Shown here: positions 35,431-43,803 of the stretch, in pieces
Layout: the number at the start of each line of letters is the position of its first letter
Numbering within the stretch: the stretch's first letter is position 1
Assembly: GCF_900142675.1 (NCBI RefSeq)
Contig: NZ_FRBS01000006.1
Span: 344,466 to 408,465, forward strand
DNA: 64,000 nucleotides
Reading direction: 5' to 3'
DNA from: Shouchella rhizosphaerae
GTDB taxonomy: Bacteria; Bacillota; Bacilli; Bacillales; Bacillaceae_D
The notes under the pieces: generated by a model
Seen by the model: the letters and a program-made list of their open reading frames with translations, nothing else
The model's database searches: none
What the model was told of the DNA's origin: nothing
Made by a program: the position numbers and the translations under genes

Positions 35431-36528
35431 ATGAATAAAAACGATGGAATGAATTATGCTCCAAAAGGAAAACCCAATCGCGTAGTAGAAGAAGGAGAAT
35501 TTTTCTTTGCCGCAATTGGTTTAGATCATGGGCATATTTATGCAATGTGCAACGGATTATTAGAAGCAGGGGGAGAGTTAGCAGCTGTTTATGATTCTGA
35601 TCCAAAGAAGGTAAAAGCTTTTGTGGAGAAATTTCCTAATACCCGAATAGCCGATTCAGAAGAAGAAATATTAGGAGACCCTTCCATAAAACTTGTTGCG
35701 GGTGCTAGTATTCCATCTATGCGCTGTGACTTAGGACTTAGGGTTTTAGATCATGGAAAGCACTATTTTGTTGATAAACCTGCATTTACAACAAAAGAAC
35801 AGTTGGAAAAGGCTAAAAAGAAGACGGAAGAGACTGGTTTACGATGGGGAATTTATTACAGTGAGCGACTTCATGTAGAAGGGGCTGTTTTTGCGGGGCA
35901 GTTAATAGAAGAGGGAGCGATTGGCAGGGTAGTACAGATGATTGGAACAGGGCCACACCGTGCAAGTCCGTCAGCTAGACCTGACTGGTTTTTCGATAGG
36001 GACTATGTTGGAGGCATTTTATGTGATATTGGGAGCCATCAAATTGAACAGTTTCTCCATTATGCTGGAGCCAAGGACGCAAAAGTACTCCATAGTAAAG
36101 TAGCAAATTACAACTTTAAAGAGCATCCTAAATTTGAAGATTTTGGCGATGCCACTCTCGTTGCTGATAACGGTGCTACTTTTTATTTTCGGGTCGATTG
36201 GTTGACTCCTGATGGTTTGGGCACTTGGGGCGATGGGCGCGTTATTATTTTAGGGACAGATGGGTATATTGAGGTGCGTAAATATATTGATATTGCCCGT
36301 AGTGGTAGTGGGGATCATGTCTATTTAGTAAATCATGAAGGAGAAAAGCATTACGAGTGCCAAGGGAACATAGGGTATCCATTTTTTGGGGCATTTATTT
36401 TAGATTGTTTGAACGGAACAGAAAATGCGATGACACAGGAACATGCATTTAAAGCCGCTGAATTATGTATTGAAGCGCAGAATATGGCGATACAAGTGGA
36501 GGCAGCAAATAGCGTTGTTGCAAAGTAA
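35431..36528 (+). CDS. Gfo/Idh/MocA-family oxidoreductase, second copy
   Basis: This 365-residue protein is related to, but clearly different from, the upstream oxidoreductase. The nucleotide domain has AAIGLDHGHIYAMCNG in place of the classic GxGxxG loop, YFVDKPAFTTKEQ carries the catalytic-type Lys, and GGILCDIGSHQIEQFLHYAG carries the active-site His. The ATG at 35431 follows GGAGGGG; an in-frame ATG at 35416 precedes that site. Two such enzymes beside a TRAP importer and a GntR regulator suggest a sugar-acid or inositol-like pathway (inference). Confidence 0.88.
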   Translation: MNKNDGMNYAPKGKPNRVVEEGEFFFAAIGLDHGHIYAMCNGLLEAGGELAAVYDSDPKKVKAFVEKFPNTRIADSEEEILGDPSIKLVAGASIPSMRCDLGLRVLDHGKHYFVDKPAFTTKEQLEKAKKKTEETGLRWGIYYSERLHVEGAVFAGQLIEEGAIGRVVQMIGTGPHRASPSARPDWFFDRDYVGGILCDIGSHQIEQFLHYAGAKDAKVLHSKVANYNFKEHPKFEDFGDATLVADNGATFYFRVDWLTPDGLGTWGDGRVIILGTDGYIEVRKYIDIARSGSGDHVYLVNHEGEKHYECQGNIGYPFFGAFILDCLNGTENAMTQEHAFKAAELCIEAQNMAIQVEAANSVVAK

Positions 36529-36591
36529 ATACAAAAGTCGTTATCGATAATGAAAATCGAAAAGGAAAAGTTGCGGGAATAACAAGTATTA

Positions 36592-36864
36592 GTGGATGGC
36601 AATAGCGTTCTAAAACAAAGTGTGAAGATAGACAGAAATCATCTTGAGGGAATTGAAGAAGAGACCTTTAATCTTAATGTTGAAGATTTAAATAGCCAAA
36701 GCTCGCAGTACTATTTTTACGCCAACGTTAGCTGTGCATATGAATTAGTATTGTATACAAGTCAATGCATAGCTTTAGGCTTTTTTCTTAACAAAACGAA
36801 ACAGTGTTTAGAAAAGATTGCACATTTTGAAAGATATAATAGGAATACGTATCTTGTTACTTGA
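36592..36864 (+). other. Unrecognised short frame, perhaps a gene remnant, in the 36529-36983 gap
   Basis: A 90-codon frame starting GTG 36592 has no ribosome site and no recognised motif. Another frame just before it (about 36530-36605) reads KVVIDNENRKGKVAGITSIS and then stops, and a third just before dctP (about 36921-36986) reads EGVYEVEAIELILTAKEEHH. These broken, protein-like stretches suggest a decayed gene between the oxidoreductases and the TRAP operon, but I cannot name it. Confidence 0.25.
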
Positions 36865-36983
36865 TAAAAACATGTCTGTACGTATTACTGTTCAGTATTA
36901 TTTTTGGAGCGTTCATCACGCAATGAAGGGGTTTACGAGGTTGAGGCTATTGAACTCATACTGACAGCTAAGGAGGAACATCA

Positions 36984-37994
36984 TTGAAAAAAATAATGGA
37001 TAGTCTAATGATTGGTAGTCTACTAGTATTATTAGCTGCATGTGGGGAAACGGTAGTAACCTCAGGAGCAACGAATACAGAAGGTGGCAGCAAGACACTA
37101 AAATTAGCTCACGATTTAGGGGAGGATCATCCCGTCCATCTAGCGTTAACAAAGTTTGCTAAAACCGTTGAAGAAAGCTCAGAAGGCCAAATGAAAGTTG
37201 AAATTTTTTCTAACGGAGTATTGGGAAATGAACGTGAAATGCTGGAACAAATACAAGGCGGGGGAATAGATATTACGAAAGTAAGTGCGGCTTCACTTGA
37301 AAGTTTTGCTTCATCATATTCAATATTTAGCTTGCCGTATGTTTTTGATGATGAAGAACATTTTTTTCGGTCAATGGAATCTGATGCAGTAAGTGATTTA
37401 TTTGCTTCTACAGAAGACGAGGGATTTCTAGGACTAACTTGGTATGATTCTGGTTCTCGTAATTTTTACACGGCAGATAAACCAATTATGCATCCAGATG
37501 ATTTAAAGGGGTTAAAAATTCGTGTAATAGATAGTCGAACACAAATTGAAATGGTGAAAACATTAGGCGGTGCACCTACACCAATGCCATATGGTGAAAT
37601 TTATACTGCTCTGCAATCTGGCGTAATCGATGGTGCTGAAAGTAACCCAACAGCACTAACAACTGGGAAACATGGTGAGGTAGCAAAGGCGTTCTCTTTT
37701 GATGAACATACTCGTATTCCAGATATTGTTGTTATTAGCAGTAGTGCGTGGAATAATCTGACAGAAACGCAACGAAACATATTAAAAGAGGCTGCGGAGG
37801 AATCGACTGAATATCAAAAAGAAATTTGGGCTGAAGCTTTAGAAGCAGCAAAGAAAGAAGCAGAGAACTTGGGAGTAGAATTTTACTATCCTGAAAAAGG
37901 TCCGTTCCGCGAAGCCGCAAGTCCAATATACAAGGAATATCGTAAAGATGAAAGGCTCGCAGCATTACTAGATGCTTTTAATGAAATGCGTTAA
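36984..37994 (+). CDS. dctP: TRAP transporter solute-binding lipoprotein (DctP)
   Basis: This 336-residue extracytoplasmic receptor has a lipobox LAAC (Cys 20) and the DctP pattern LAHDLGEDHPVHLALTKFAK, DLKGLKIRVIDSRTQIEMVK with the conserved Arg that binds the substrate carboxylate, and GVIDGAESNPTAL. It delivers an organic or sugar acid to the DctQM membrane pair. The TTG at 36984 has AAGGAGG 8 bases upstream. Its stop precedes dctQ by 22 bases. Confidence 0.93.
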   Translation: MKKIMDSLMIGSLLVLLAACGETVVTSGATNTEGGSKTLKLAHDLGEDHPVHLALTKFAKTVEESSEGQMKVEIFSNGVLGNEREMLEQIQGGGIDITKVSAASLESFASSYSIFSLPYVFDDEEHFFRSMESDAVSDLFASTEDEGFLGLTWYDSGSRNFYTADKPIMHPDDLKGLKIRVIDSRTQIEMVKTLGGAPTPMPYGEIYTALQSGVIDGAESNPTALTTGKHGEVAKAFSFDEHTRIPDIVVISSSAWNNLTETQRNILKEAAEESTEYQKEIWAEALEAAKKEAENLGVEFYYPEKGPFREAASPIYKEYRKDERLAALLDAFNEMR

Positions 37995-38016
37995 AAAGGA
38001 AGGAGTGGGGATTCCA

Positions 38017-38511
38017 ATGCTTTTAACAGTCAAAAGTGTGAAGACTTTCTTAAACCGGTTGATTATGACCGTTGCCTCTATGCTAACTGTTGTATTAGTT
38101 TGTTGTGCATTATGGCAGATATTAAGCAGGTATGTGTTAAGTTCCCCTAGCATTATTACGGAAGAGTTATCCCGTTTTCTTCTTATATGGGCAGCAATGC
38201 TAGGAGCCGCCTATGCATTCGGTTCAAAAGAACAATTAGCAATCGTTTTTCTGAAATCAAAATTAAGCGGTTTAAAAAAGAAATTAGTTGAGATTTTTAT
38301 TGACGTCACCATTATTATGTTTGCAGGATCGGTTTTAATTAAAGGCGGCTACAATCTTGCTTCTCAGACATTAAGCCAAACTTCCCCTATCCTTGGTATT
38401 CCAATGGGCTATGTTTATGCGATTCTTCCTGTAACAGGGGTATTAATAATCATCTATCAATTATTAAGCCTAGCGGAAAGGCGAGGGCAGAATGAATCTT
38501 CGGAACAGTAG
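38017..38511 (+). CDS. dctQ: TRAP transporter small membrane subunit (DctQ)
   Basis: This 164-residue protein has four hydrophobic segments and the DctQ pattern LWQILSRYVLSSPSIITEEL and LLIWAAMLGAAYAFGSKEQL. It forms the membrane complex with DctM. The ATG at 38017 is used; an in-frame GTG at 38005 overlaps the AAGGAG ribosome site and a frame from 37972 runs back into dctP. Confidence 0.9.
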   Translation: MLLTVKSVKTFLNRLIMTVASMLTVVLVCCALWQILSRYVLSSPSIITEELSRFLLIWAAMLGAAYAFGSKEQLAIVFLKSKLSGLKKKLVEIFIDVTIIMFAGSVLIKGGYNLASQTLSQTSPILGIPMGYVYAILPVTGVLIIIYQLLSLAERRGQNESSEQ

Positions 38512-38563
38512 ATAAATCCTTCTGTTTCGTCTCGTACGAGTAAATTTAGGGGGCGTATTCAAA

Positions 38564-39868
38564 ATGGATATAGCAATATTATCGGTATTGCTTCTTTTTG
38601 GAATATTCTTCTTTCTTCTTGCGATAGGTGTTCCAATATCAATAAGCATTGGTCTATCCTCTATTGTATCTGTTATGGTAGCTACGCCGTTAGACGTGAT
38701 CCTTTATACGAGTGCGCAACGTTTATTTTCTGGAATGAACAGTTTTGCGTTATTAGCTATCGTCTTTTTTATTATGTCAGGAAGCATTATGAATAATGGA
38801 GGAATCGCATTACGATTAATTAATTTAGCAAAGTTGATTGCAGGAAGGTTACCTGGATCATTGGCACATACAAATGTAGTTGGGAATATGCTTTTTGGCT
38901 CTATTTCAGGGTCAGCAGTGGCTTCTGCGGCAGCAATTGGCAGTGTTATGGCTCCTTTGCAGAAGAAAGAAGGCTATGACAAAGGTTTTTCGGCAGCTGT
39001 AAATATAACTTCTTCACCAGTGGGCATTTTGATCCCCCCTAGTGGTGTATTAATCCTCTATTCATTAGTCAGTGGAGGAACTTCTGTTTCTGCATTATTC
39101 ATGGCTGGATATTTGCCTGGCATTTTGATGGGATTAACAGTTATGATCGTTGCTTACTTTATTGCTAAAAAAAATCATTATACGATTTCTGAAAAAATAG
39201 GTCTAAAAGAGGCAAACAGAATCATCATACAATCAATTCCTAGTTTACTATTGATTGTTATTGTGATTGGTGGAATTGTAGCAGGCATTTTTACTGCTAC
39301 AGAAGGTGCCGCAGTTGCGGTTCTATATTCTTTAATTCTTTCATTGATTTATCGCTCCTTAACGTGGGCCCATATTCCTAAAATTTTCAAAGAAACAATT
39401 GTGATGACAGGAATTGTTTTATTTTTAGTTGCTGTCTCTTCTATCATGTCATGGGCAATGGCATTAACAGGCATGCCGGCAGCTATTAGTAACGGGCTTT
39501 TAAGTATTTCAGATAATCGCTATATTGTATTGTTGATTATGATGTTGATTTTATTAGTCGTTGGCATTTTTATGGACCTCACGCCAGCAGTACTCATTTT
39601 CACACCTATTTTCTTGCCGATTGTTGTGCAAATGGGGGTAGACCCTGTCCATTTTGGAATCATGCTTGTATTTAATCTGGCTATTGGTGCTATGACACCA
39701 CCGGTAGGGAGTGTTTTATTTATAGGTTGTAGCGTAGGGAAAGTGTCCATTGAAGAAGTGATAAAACCTTTGAGCTATTTCTTTATAGCGCTTGTTGCAG
39801 CATTATTTATAGTGGTTTATATCCCTTCCATTAGTCTAATTATCCCTAAACTTTTTAACCTGTTATAA
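38564..39868 (+). CDS. dctM: TRAP transporter large membrane subunit (DctM)
   Basis: This 434-residue protein has about 12 hydrophobic segments and the DctM motifs GSISGSAVASAAAIGSVMAP, SSPVGILIPPSGVLILYS and GAMTPPVGSVLFIG. It is the ion-coupled channel of the TRAP system. It follows dctQ by 52 bases. The import substrate is presumably processed by the neighbouring Gfo/Idh enzymes. A hairpin repeat that may terminate transcription lies 60 bases downstream. Confidence 0.94.
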   Translation: MDIAILSVLLLFGIFFFLLAIGVPISISIGLSSIVSVMVATPLDVILYTSAQRLFSGMNSFALLAIVFFIMSGSIMNNGGIALRLINLAKLIAGRLPGSLAHTNVVGNMLFGSISGSAVASAAAIGSVMAPLQKKEGYDKGFSAAVNITSSPVGILIPPSGVLILYSLVSGGTSVSALFMAGYLPGILMGLTVMIVAYFIAKKNHYTISEKIGLKEANRIIIQSIPSLLLIVIVIGGIVAGIFTATEGAAVAVLYSLILSLIYRSLTWAHIPKIFKETIVMTGIVLFLVAVSSIMSWAMALTGMPAAISNGLLSISDNRYIVLLIMMLILLVVGIFMDLTPAVLIFTPIFLPIVVQMGVDPVHFGIMLVFNLAIGAMTPPVGSVLFIGCSVGKVSIEEVIKPLSYFFIALVAALFIVVYIPSISLIIPKLFNLL

Positions 39869-39929
39869 ACATAAAAGGATAAACAAAGCATTTTTTCTCT
39901 TGCCGATGGTTGTTTCTCTCGTACCTACA

Positions 39930-39994
39930 AATGGGTCATAGCCAAAAACCGTTTTGTTTTTCTACAAGGCGGTTTTTTTGCTGGCTATTTTTAT
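39930..39994 (+). repeat. Structured interspersed repeat, copy 2
   Basis: This is the same orientation and core as copy 1 (26341-26405). Its outer stem is ATAGCC (39938-39943) with GGCTAT (39983-39988): the G-C pair of copy 1 is replaced by A-T, a compensating change. A T run follows the inner stem. The rest of the 39869-40178 gap contains the cysH promoter. Confidence 0.75.
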
Positions 39995-40092
39995 GCCCCT
40001 GTTTCGTATCCATTATTTAAAAAACACGTACAATCAGAAGGCGTTGGCGCTTATTTCATGTTTAAAGCAGTTCTAGGATTGAAAATCTGCCA

Positions 40093-40123
40093 TTGACAGT
40101 CTATTCGAACACAGTTAGAATTT
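40093..40123 (+). promoter_or_regulatory. SigA promoter of the cysH operon with CymR-like overlap
   Basis: TTGACA (40093-40098), 17-base spacer, TAGAAT (40116-40121). AACACAGTTAGAATT (40109-40123) spans the -10 element and resembles the AACACATTGGAATT of the yezD site (26727-26740). No SAM (S-box) riboswitch pattern was seen in the leader, which differs from what I recall of B. subtilis cysH. Confidence 0.6.
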
Positions 40124-40178
40124 TTATAAATCATATCAACTTACATGGGTTTGTCTGTAGAGGAGAAAGGGGAGAGTA

Positions 40179-40904
40179 ATGGCTTACGTTTTTGAGCAAA
40201 TGGAGGCTACCGACTATGAAAAGGTAAATACCAAGTTGAAAAATCGGGATAGCCTGGATATTTTGCGCTGGGCGAATCAAACGTATGGTGAAAAGCTCGT
40301 GTATGCTTGCAGTTTTGGAGCCGAGGCCATGGTGCTGCTTGACTTGTTGTCAAAAATACAAAAAGAAGCCCACATTTTGTTTTTAGATACAGATTTTCAT
40401 TTTGCCGAAACGTACGAATTGATCGAACGTGTAAAAGAACGATACCCGACATTTCGTATTAACATGGCTAAACCTGCTTTGTCTCCAGAGGAACAAGCGG
40501 AACGTTACGGCGATGAACTATGGCTTAAAAATCCAGACCAGTGCTGTCAAATTCGAAAATTGGATGTGCTGGCCCGTGAGCTTGAGCCTTACGATGCTTG
40601 GCTTTCAGGCTTAAGGCGTGAGCAGTCTCCAACACGAGCAAATACCGAGTTTGTTAATCAGGATAAGCGCTTTAAAAAGGTGAAGGTTTGTCCGTTGATT
40701 CATTGGACGGAAGAAGAAATATGGATGTACATCAAATTGCATCAATTGCCCTACAATGAGTTGCACGACCAGCACTATCCGAGCATTGGCTGTACGTACT
40801 GCACGAAAGCGGTCATGCCTGGGGAAGATACTCGAAGCGGCCGCTGGGCGGGAACAGGAAAAACGGAATGCGGGTTGCATGCACCAACGAAAGGAGATTC
40901 ATGA
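40179..40904 (+). CDS. cysH: Phosphoadenylyl/adenylyl-sulfate reductase
   Basis: This 241-residue enzyme reduces activated sulfate (PAPS and/or APS) to sulfite using thioredoxin. It has four cysteines in the pattern CC (122, 123) and GCTYC (205, 208), typical of [4Fe-4S] reductases of bacilli and plants that accept APS, plus the catalytic Cys in TECGLH (231). The PP-loop-type SFGAEAMVLLDLL is near the N-terminus. It is the first gene of a nine-gene sulfate operon; its TGA is followed at once by the sat ATG. Confidence 0.95.
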   Translation: MAYVFEQMEATDYEKVNTKLKNRDSLDILRWANQTYGEKLVYACSFGAEAMVLLDLLSKIQKEAHILFLDTDFHFAETYELIERVKERYPTFRINMAKPALSPEEQAERYGDELWLKNPDQCCQIRKLDVLARELEPYDAWLSGLRREQSPTRANTEFVNQDKRFKKVKVCPLIHWTEEEIWMYIKLHQLPYNELHDQHYPSIGCTYCTKAVMPGEDTRSGRWAGTGKTECGLHAPTKGDS

Positions 40905-42023
40905 ATGGAAGCAGTAAAAGAAACAGAACTGGTTCACCGATATGATCCGGCGTATGATACAACGGGCATCACAAACGAGATTGCACTCGATGGTTTTGCT
41001 CTCTCTGACTTGGAGTTGCTTGGCATTGGTGGTTTTACGCCGCTAACAGGCTTTTTAAACGAAGACGATTACCATTCTGTTGTCAAGTCAATGAGATTAG
41101 CGAATGGAGCGCCTTGGAGCATTCCGATTTCACTGCCTGTTAGCGCCGACCAGGCTTCTGCCTTGCGCGTTGGCGAACGTGCAAAGCTCGTTTACAAGAA
41201 TGACATTTACGGCGTCATTGAAATCGAATCAATTTATACACCTGATAAGAAAGTCGAAGCTCAGGAAGTATACCGTACGACCGACGAAGCCCACCCTGGG
41301 GTAGCGAAGATGTATGCACGTCCTCCGATTTATGTAGGCGGGCCGATTGTATTAACAAAACGTGTCAATTATGAACGCTTTGCCTCTTACTATATCGATC
41401 CAATCGACACGCGGCGGATTTTTGCTGAAAAGGGCTGGAAGACGGTCGTTGGCTTCCAAACGCGAAATCCGGTGCACCGCGCCCATGAATACATTCAAAA
41501 AGCAGCCCTTGAAACGGTTGACGGACTGTTCTTGAATCCACTTGTCGGGGAAACAAAGGCAGGGGACATTCCAGCCGATGTGCGCATGGAAAGCTATGAA
41601 GTGTTGCTTAAAAACTATTATCCAAAAAACCGTGTCCATTTATCGGTGTTCCCGGCAGCGATGCGTTATGCCGGTCCCCGGGAAGCTATTTTTCATGCGT
41701 TAGTTCGTAAAAATTACGGTTGTACTCATTTTATTGTTGGCCGCGACCATGCAGGTGTCGGCAATTATTATGGTACTTACGACGCACAAGAGATTTTCAA
41801 AGAATTTGAAGAAGGCGAGCTTGGCATTAAGCCGTTGTTTTTTGAACATAGTTTTTATTGCAAAGCTTGCGGCAACATGGCTTCGCAAAAAACATGCCCT
41901 CATGATTCTGAGCACCATGTTATTTTATCGGGGACCAAAGTGCGGCAAATGTTAAAAGAAGGCGTGCTTCCTCCACAAGAATTCAGCCGCAAAGAAGTGG
42001 TTGAAGTGTTGATGCGTGGATAG
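40905..42023 (+). CDS. sat: Sulfate adenylyltransferase (ATP sulfurylase)
   Basis: This 372-residue enzyme makes APS from sulfate and [14 protein letters not shown] (the HxxH-like active-site loop) and VGRDHAGVG are the diagnostic motifs, and the zinc-type [13 protein letters not shown] segment (two Cys and a His) lies near residue 322. Length fits the homo-oligomeric bacterial type without a kinase domain. The ATG follows the cysH stop directly, so translation is coupled. Confidence 0.97.
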   Translation: MEAVKETELVHRYDPAYDTTGITNEIALDGFALSDLELLGIGGFTPLTGFLNEDDYHSVVKSMRLANGAPWSIPISLPVSADQASALRVGERAKLVYKNDIYGVIEIESIYTPDKKVEAQEVYRTTDEAHPGVAKMYARPPIYVGGPIVLTKRVNYERFASYYIDPIDTRRIFAEKGWKTVVGFQTRNPVHRAHEYIQKAALETVDGLFLNPLVGETKAGDIPADVRMESYEVLLKNYYPKNRVHLSVFPAAMRYAGPREAIFHALVRKNYGCTHFIVGRDHAGVGNYYGTYDAQEIFKEFEEGELGIKPLFFEHSFYCKACGNMASQKTCPHDSEHHVILSGTKVRQMLKEGVLPPQEFSRKEVVEVLMRG

Positions 42024-42056
42024 GGCGATAGAAAAATAGAGAAAGAGGGAGCGTCA

Positions 42057-43133
42057 ATGATAGAGGCGGCAGCATTTGCGATTGCTTTTTTCTTCGCAAT
42101 GAATATCGGCGCAAGCGGAACAGCGGCAGCGATGGGCCCTGCTTACGGAAGTGGAGCGATTAAAAGGAAACGAGTGGCGATGCTTCTTGTGGGCGCTTGC
42201 GCTTGGCTTGGCGCGCTAGCAGGTGGCGAAGTCGTGCGTACGATCGGCGAAGGGATTCTGCCGCCTACCGTGATGCAAATGGAAGTCGTTGTTATTGTGT
42301 TAGCTGCGGCTTGTTTTACCTTATTTTTTGCCAACCTAATTGGCATTCCCTTGTCAACGAGCGAAGTCGTTGTCGGCTCCCTTGTTGGGGCTGGCCTTGC
42401 GTACCAAGCTCTATATTGGCAGTACTTGCTTGTGATTGTGAGCTTTTGGATTGTCATCCCGTTTGCCGCGTTTTTTCTCGCATTCGGGGCTGGAAAAACG
42501 ATCAAAAAGTATCAAGCCCATTTGCCCTTTTTGCGTGGCGATGGAAAATGGCATAAGCCTCTCACCTTCATTTTAATTGCTTGTGGTTGCCTTGAAGCTT
42601 TCTCAGCTGGGATGAACAATGTGGCCAATGCTGTCGGCCCTCTTGTCGGGGTAGGGGCGCTAGATGTGACAACGGCTGTTATTGCTGGTGGATTTTTTGT
42701 TGCCCTTGGCGCCTTGTTGCTCGGCGGAAAAGTGCTCGAGACCAATGGCAAACACATTACCAATCTTTCGCTGCTGCAAGGAAGTACAGTCTCCTTTACG
42801 GGTGGAGCGCTTGTGATCATTGCTTCGATTTTTGGTCTTCCTGTGCCCCTGACGCAAATTACGACTGCGGCCATTGTCGGCATCGGCACAGCGGAAAACG
42901 GATTTGTCTTATGGCAGAAGTCTGTCATAAGACGGATTATTAAAGTTTGGATTGTATCACCTTTGTTTGCGTTGGCTGTTTCCTATAGCTTGATTTTGCT
43001 TTTCCGCTCGCAAGACTATTATACGCTTGTTGTAATTGTCAGCGTTTTTATCGCGACAGTAGGCGCAATCAGCTTATACCGTTCCGTCCGCCAAGACAAA
43101 GAACAAACGATGCGTGATGGGGAAGGCATATAA
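42057..43133 (+). CDS. cysP: Sulfate permease of the PiT family
   Basis: This 358-residue membrane protein has about 10-11 hydrophobic segments and the two PiT signatures AMNIGASGTAAAMGPAYGSG and AFSAGMNNVANAVGPLVG. CysP of B. subtilis, in the same operon setting, is the sulfate importer, which is why sulfate rather than phosphate is assigned. The ATG at 42057 follows AGAGGGAGCGTCA. Compared with the B. subtilis order as I recall it, sat and cysP are swapped here. Confidence 0.92.
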   Translation: MIEAAAFAIAFFFAMNIGASGTAAAMGPAYGSGAIKRKRVAMLLVGACAWLGALAGGEVVRTIGEGILPPTVMQMEVVVIVLAAACFTLFFANLIGIPLSTSEVVVGSLVGAGLAYQALYWQYLLVIVSFWIVIPFAAFFLAFGAGKTIKKYQAHLPFLRGDGKWHKPLTFILIACGCLEAFSAGMNNVANAVGPLVGVGALDVTTAVIAGGFFVALGALLLGGKVLETNGKHITNLSLLQGSTVSFTGGALVIIASIFGLPVPLTQITTAAIVGIGTAENGFVLWQKSVIRRIIKVWIVSPLFALAVSYSLILLFRSQDYYTLVVIVSVFIATVGAISLYRSVRQDKEQTMRDGEGI

Positions 43134-43158
43134 ACATTTTACATAAGGGGACTTAGCA

Positions 43159-43767
43159 ATGACAAAAACGAATTCAAATCTTGTTTGGCATGAAGCAAGT
43201 GTCAGCAAACAGGAAAGGCATGCACGCCATAACCATAAAGGCTGCGTGCTTTGGTTTACAGGACTTTCAGGCTCAGGAAAATCGACGCTCGCCAACGCTT
43301 TAGACCGTTCATTGTTTGATGCAGGGCTGTCAACATACGTACTAGACGGCGACAACATCCGCCATGGCTTAAATAAGGACTTAGGTTTTTCCGATAGAGA
43401 TCGGCAGGAAAACATCCGCCGTATTGGAGAAGTTGCCAAATTGTTTGTTGATGCTGGTACAATTGTATCGACAGCCTTTATTTCGCCGTTTCAATCGGAT
43501 AGAGACCAGGCAAGGGCTCTACTGGCAGACGGCGAATTTGTAGAAGTGTACGTGAAATGCCCCCTTGAAGAGTGTGAGCGCCGTGATGTCAAAGGACTTT
43601 ATAAAAAAGCGCGTAATGGGGAAATACCTCAATTTACTGGCATTAGTTCCCCTTATGAGGAGCCGGAAACGCCTGAAATTACCGTCGATACGAGCGTACA
43701 AACAGTGGAAGAATCAGTAGAACAAATCATTGGCTGGCTAGAAAAGCATCATATTCTCACTCGGTGA
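43159..43767 (+). CDS. cysC: Adenylyl-sulfate kinase (APS kinase)
   Basis: This 202-residue kinase phosphorylates APS to PAPS. The P-loop GLSGSGKST (about residue 35), [20 protein letters not shown] and the [14 protein letters not shown] region match CysC closely. The ATG at 43159 lies after AAGGGGAC. It is present although the CysH here has the cysteines of an APS-capable reductase, so both routes may be used. Confidence 0.96.
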   Translation: MTKTNSNLVWHEASVSKQERHARHNHKGCVLWFTGLSGSGKSTLANALDRSLFDAGLSTYVLDGDNIRHGLNKDLGFSDRDRQENIRRIGEVAKLFVDAGTIVSTAFISPFQSDRDQARALLADGEFVEVYVKCPLEECERRDVKGLYKKARNGEIPQFTGISSPYEEPETPEITVDTSVQTVEESVEQIIGWLEKHHILTR

Positions 43768-43803
43768 ACAGGCAGGCAAAGTAAACGGAAGGCAGTGATA
43801 GCA

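Noticed and set aside
40122..40178. Search for a SAM (S-box) riboswitch in the cysH leader
   Set aside because: The space between promoter and start codon is only about 57 bases and lacks the conserved S-box segments.
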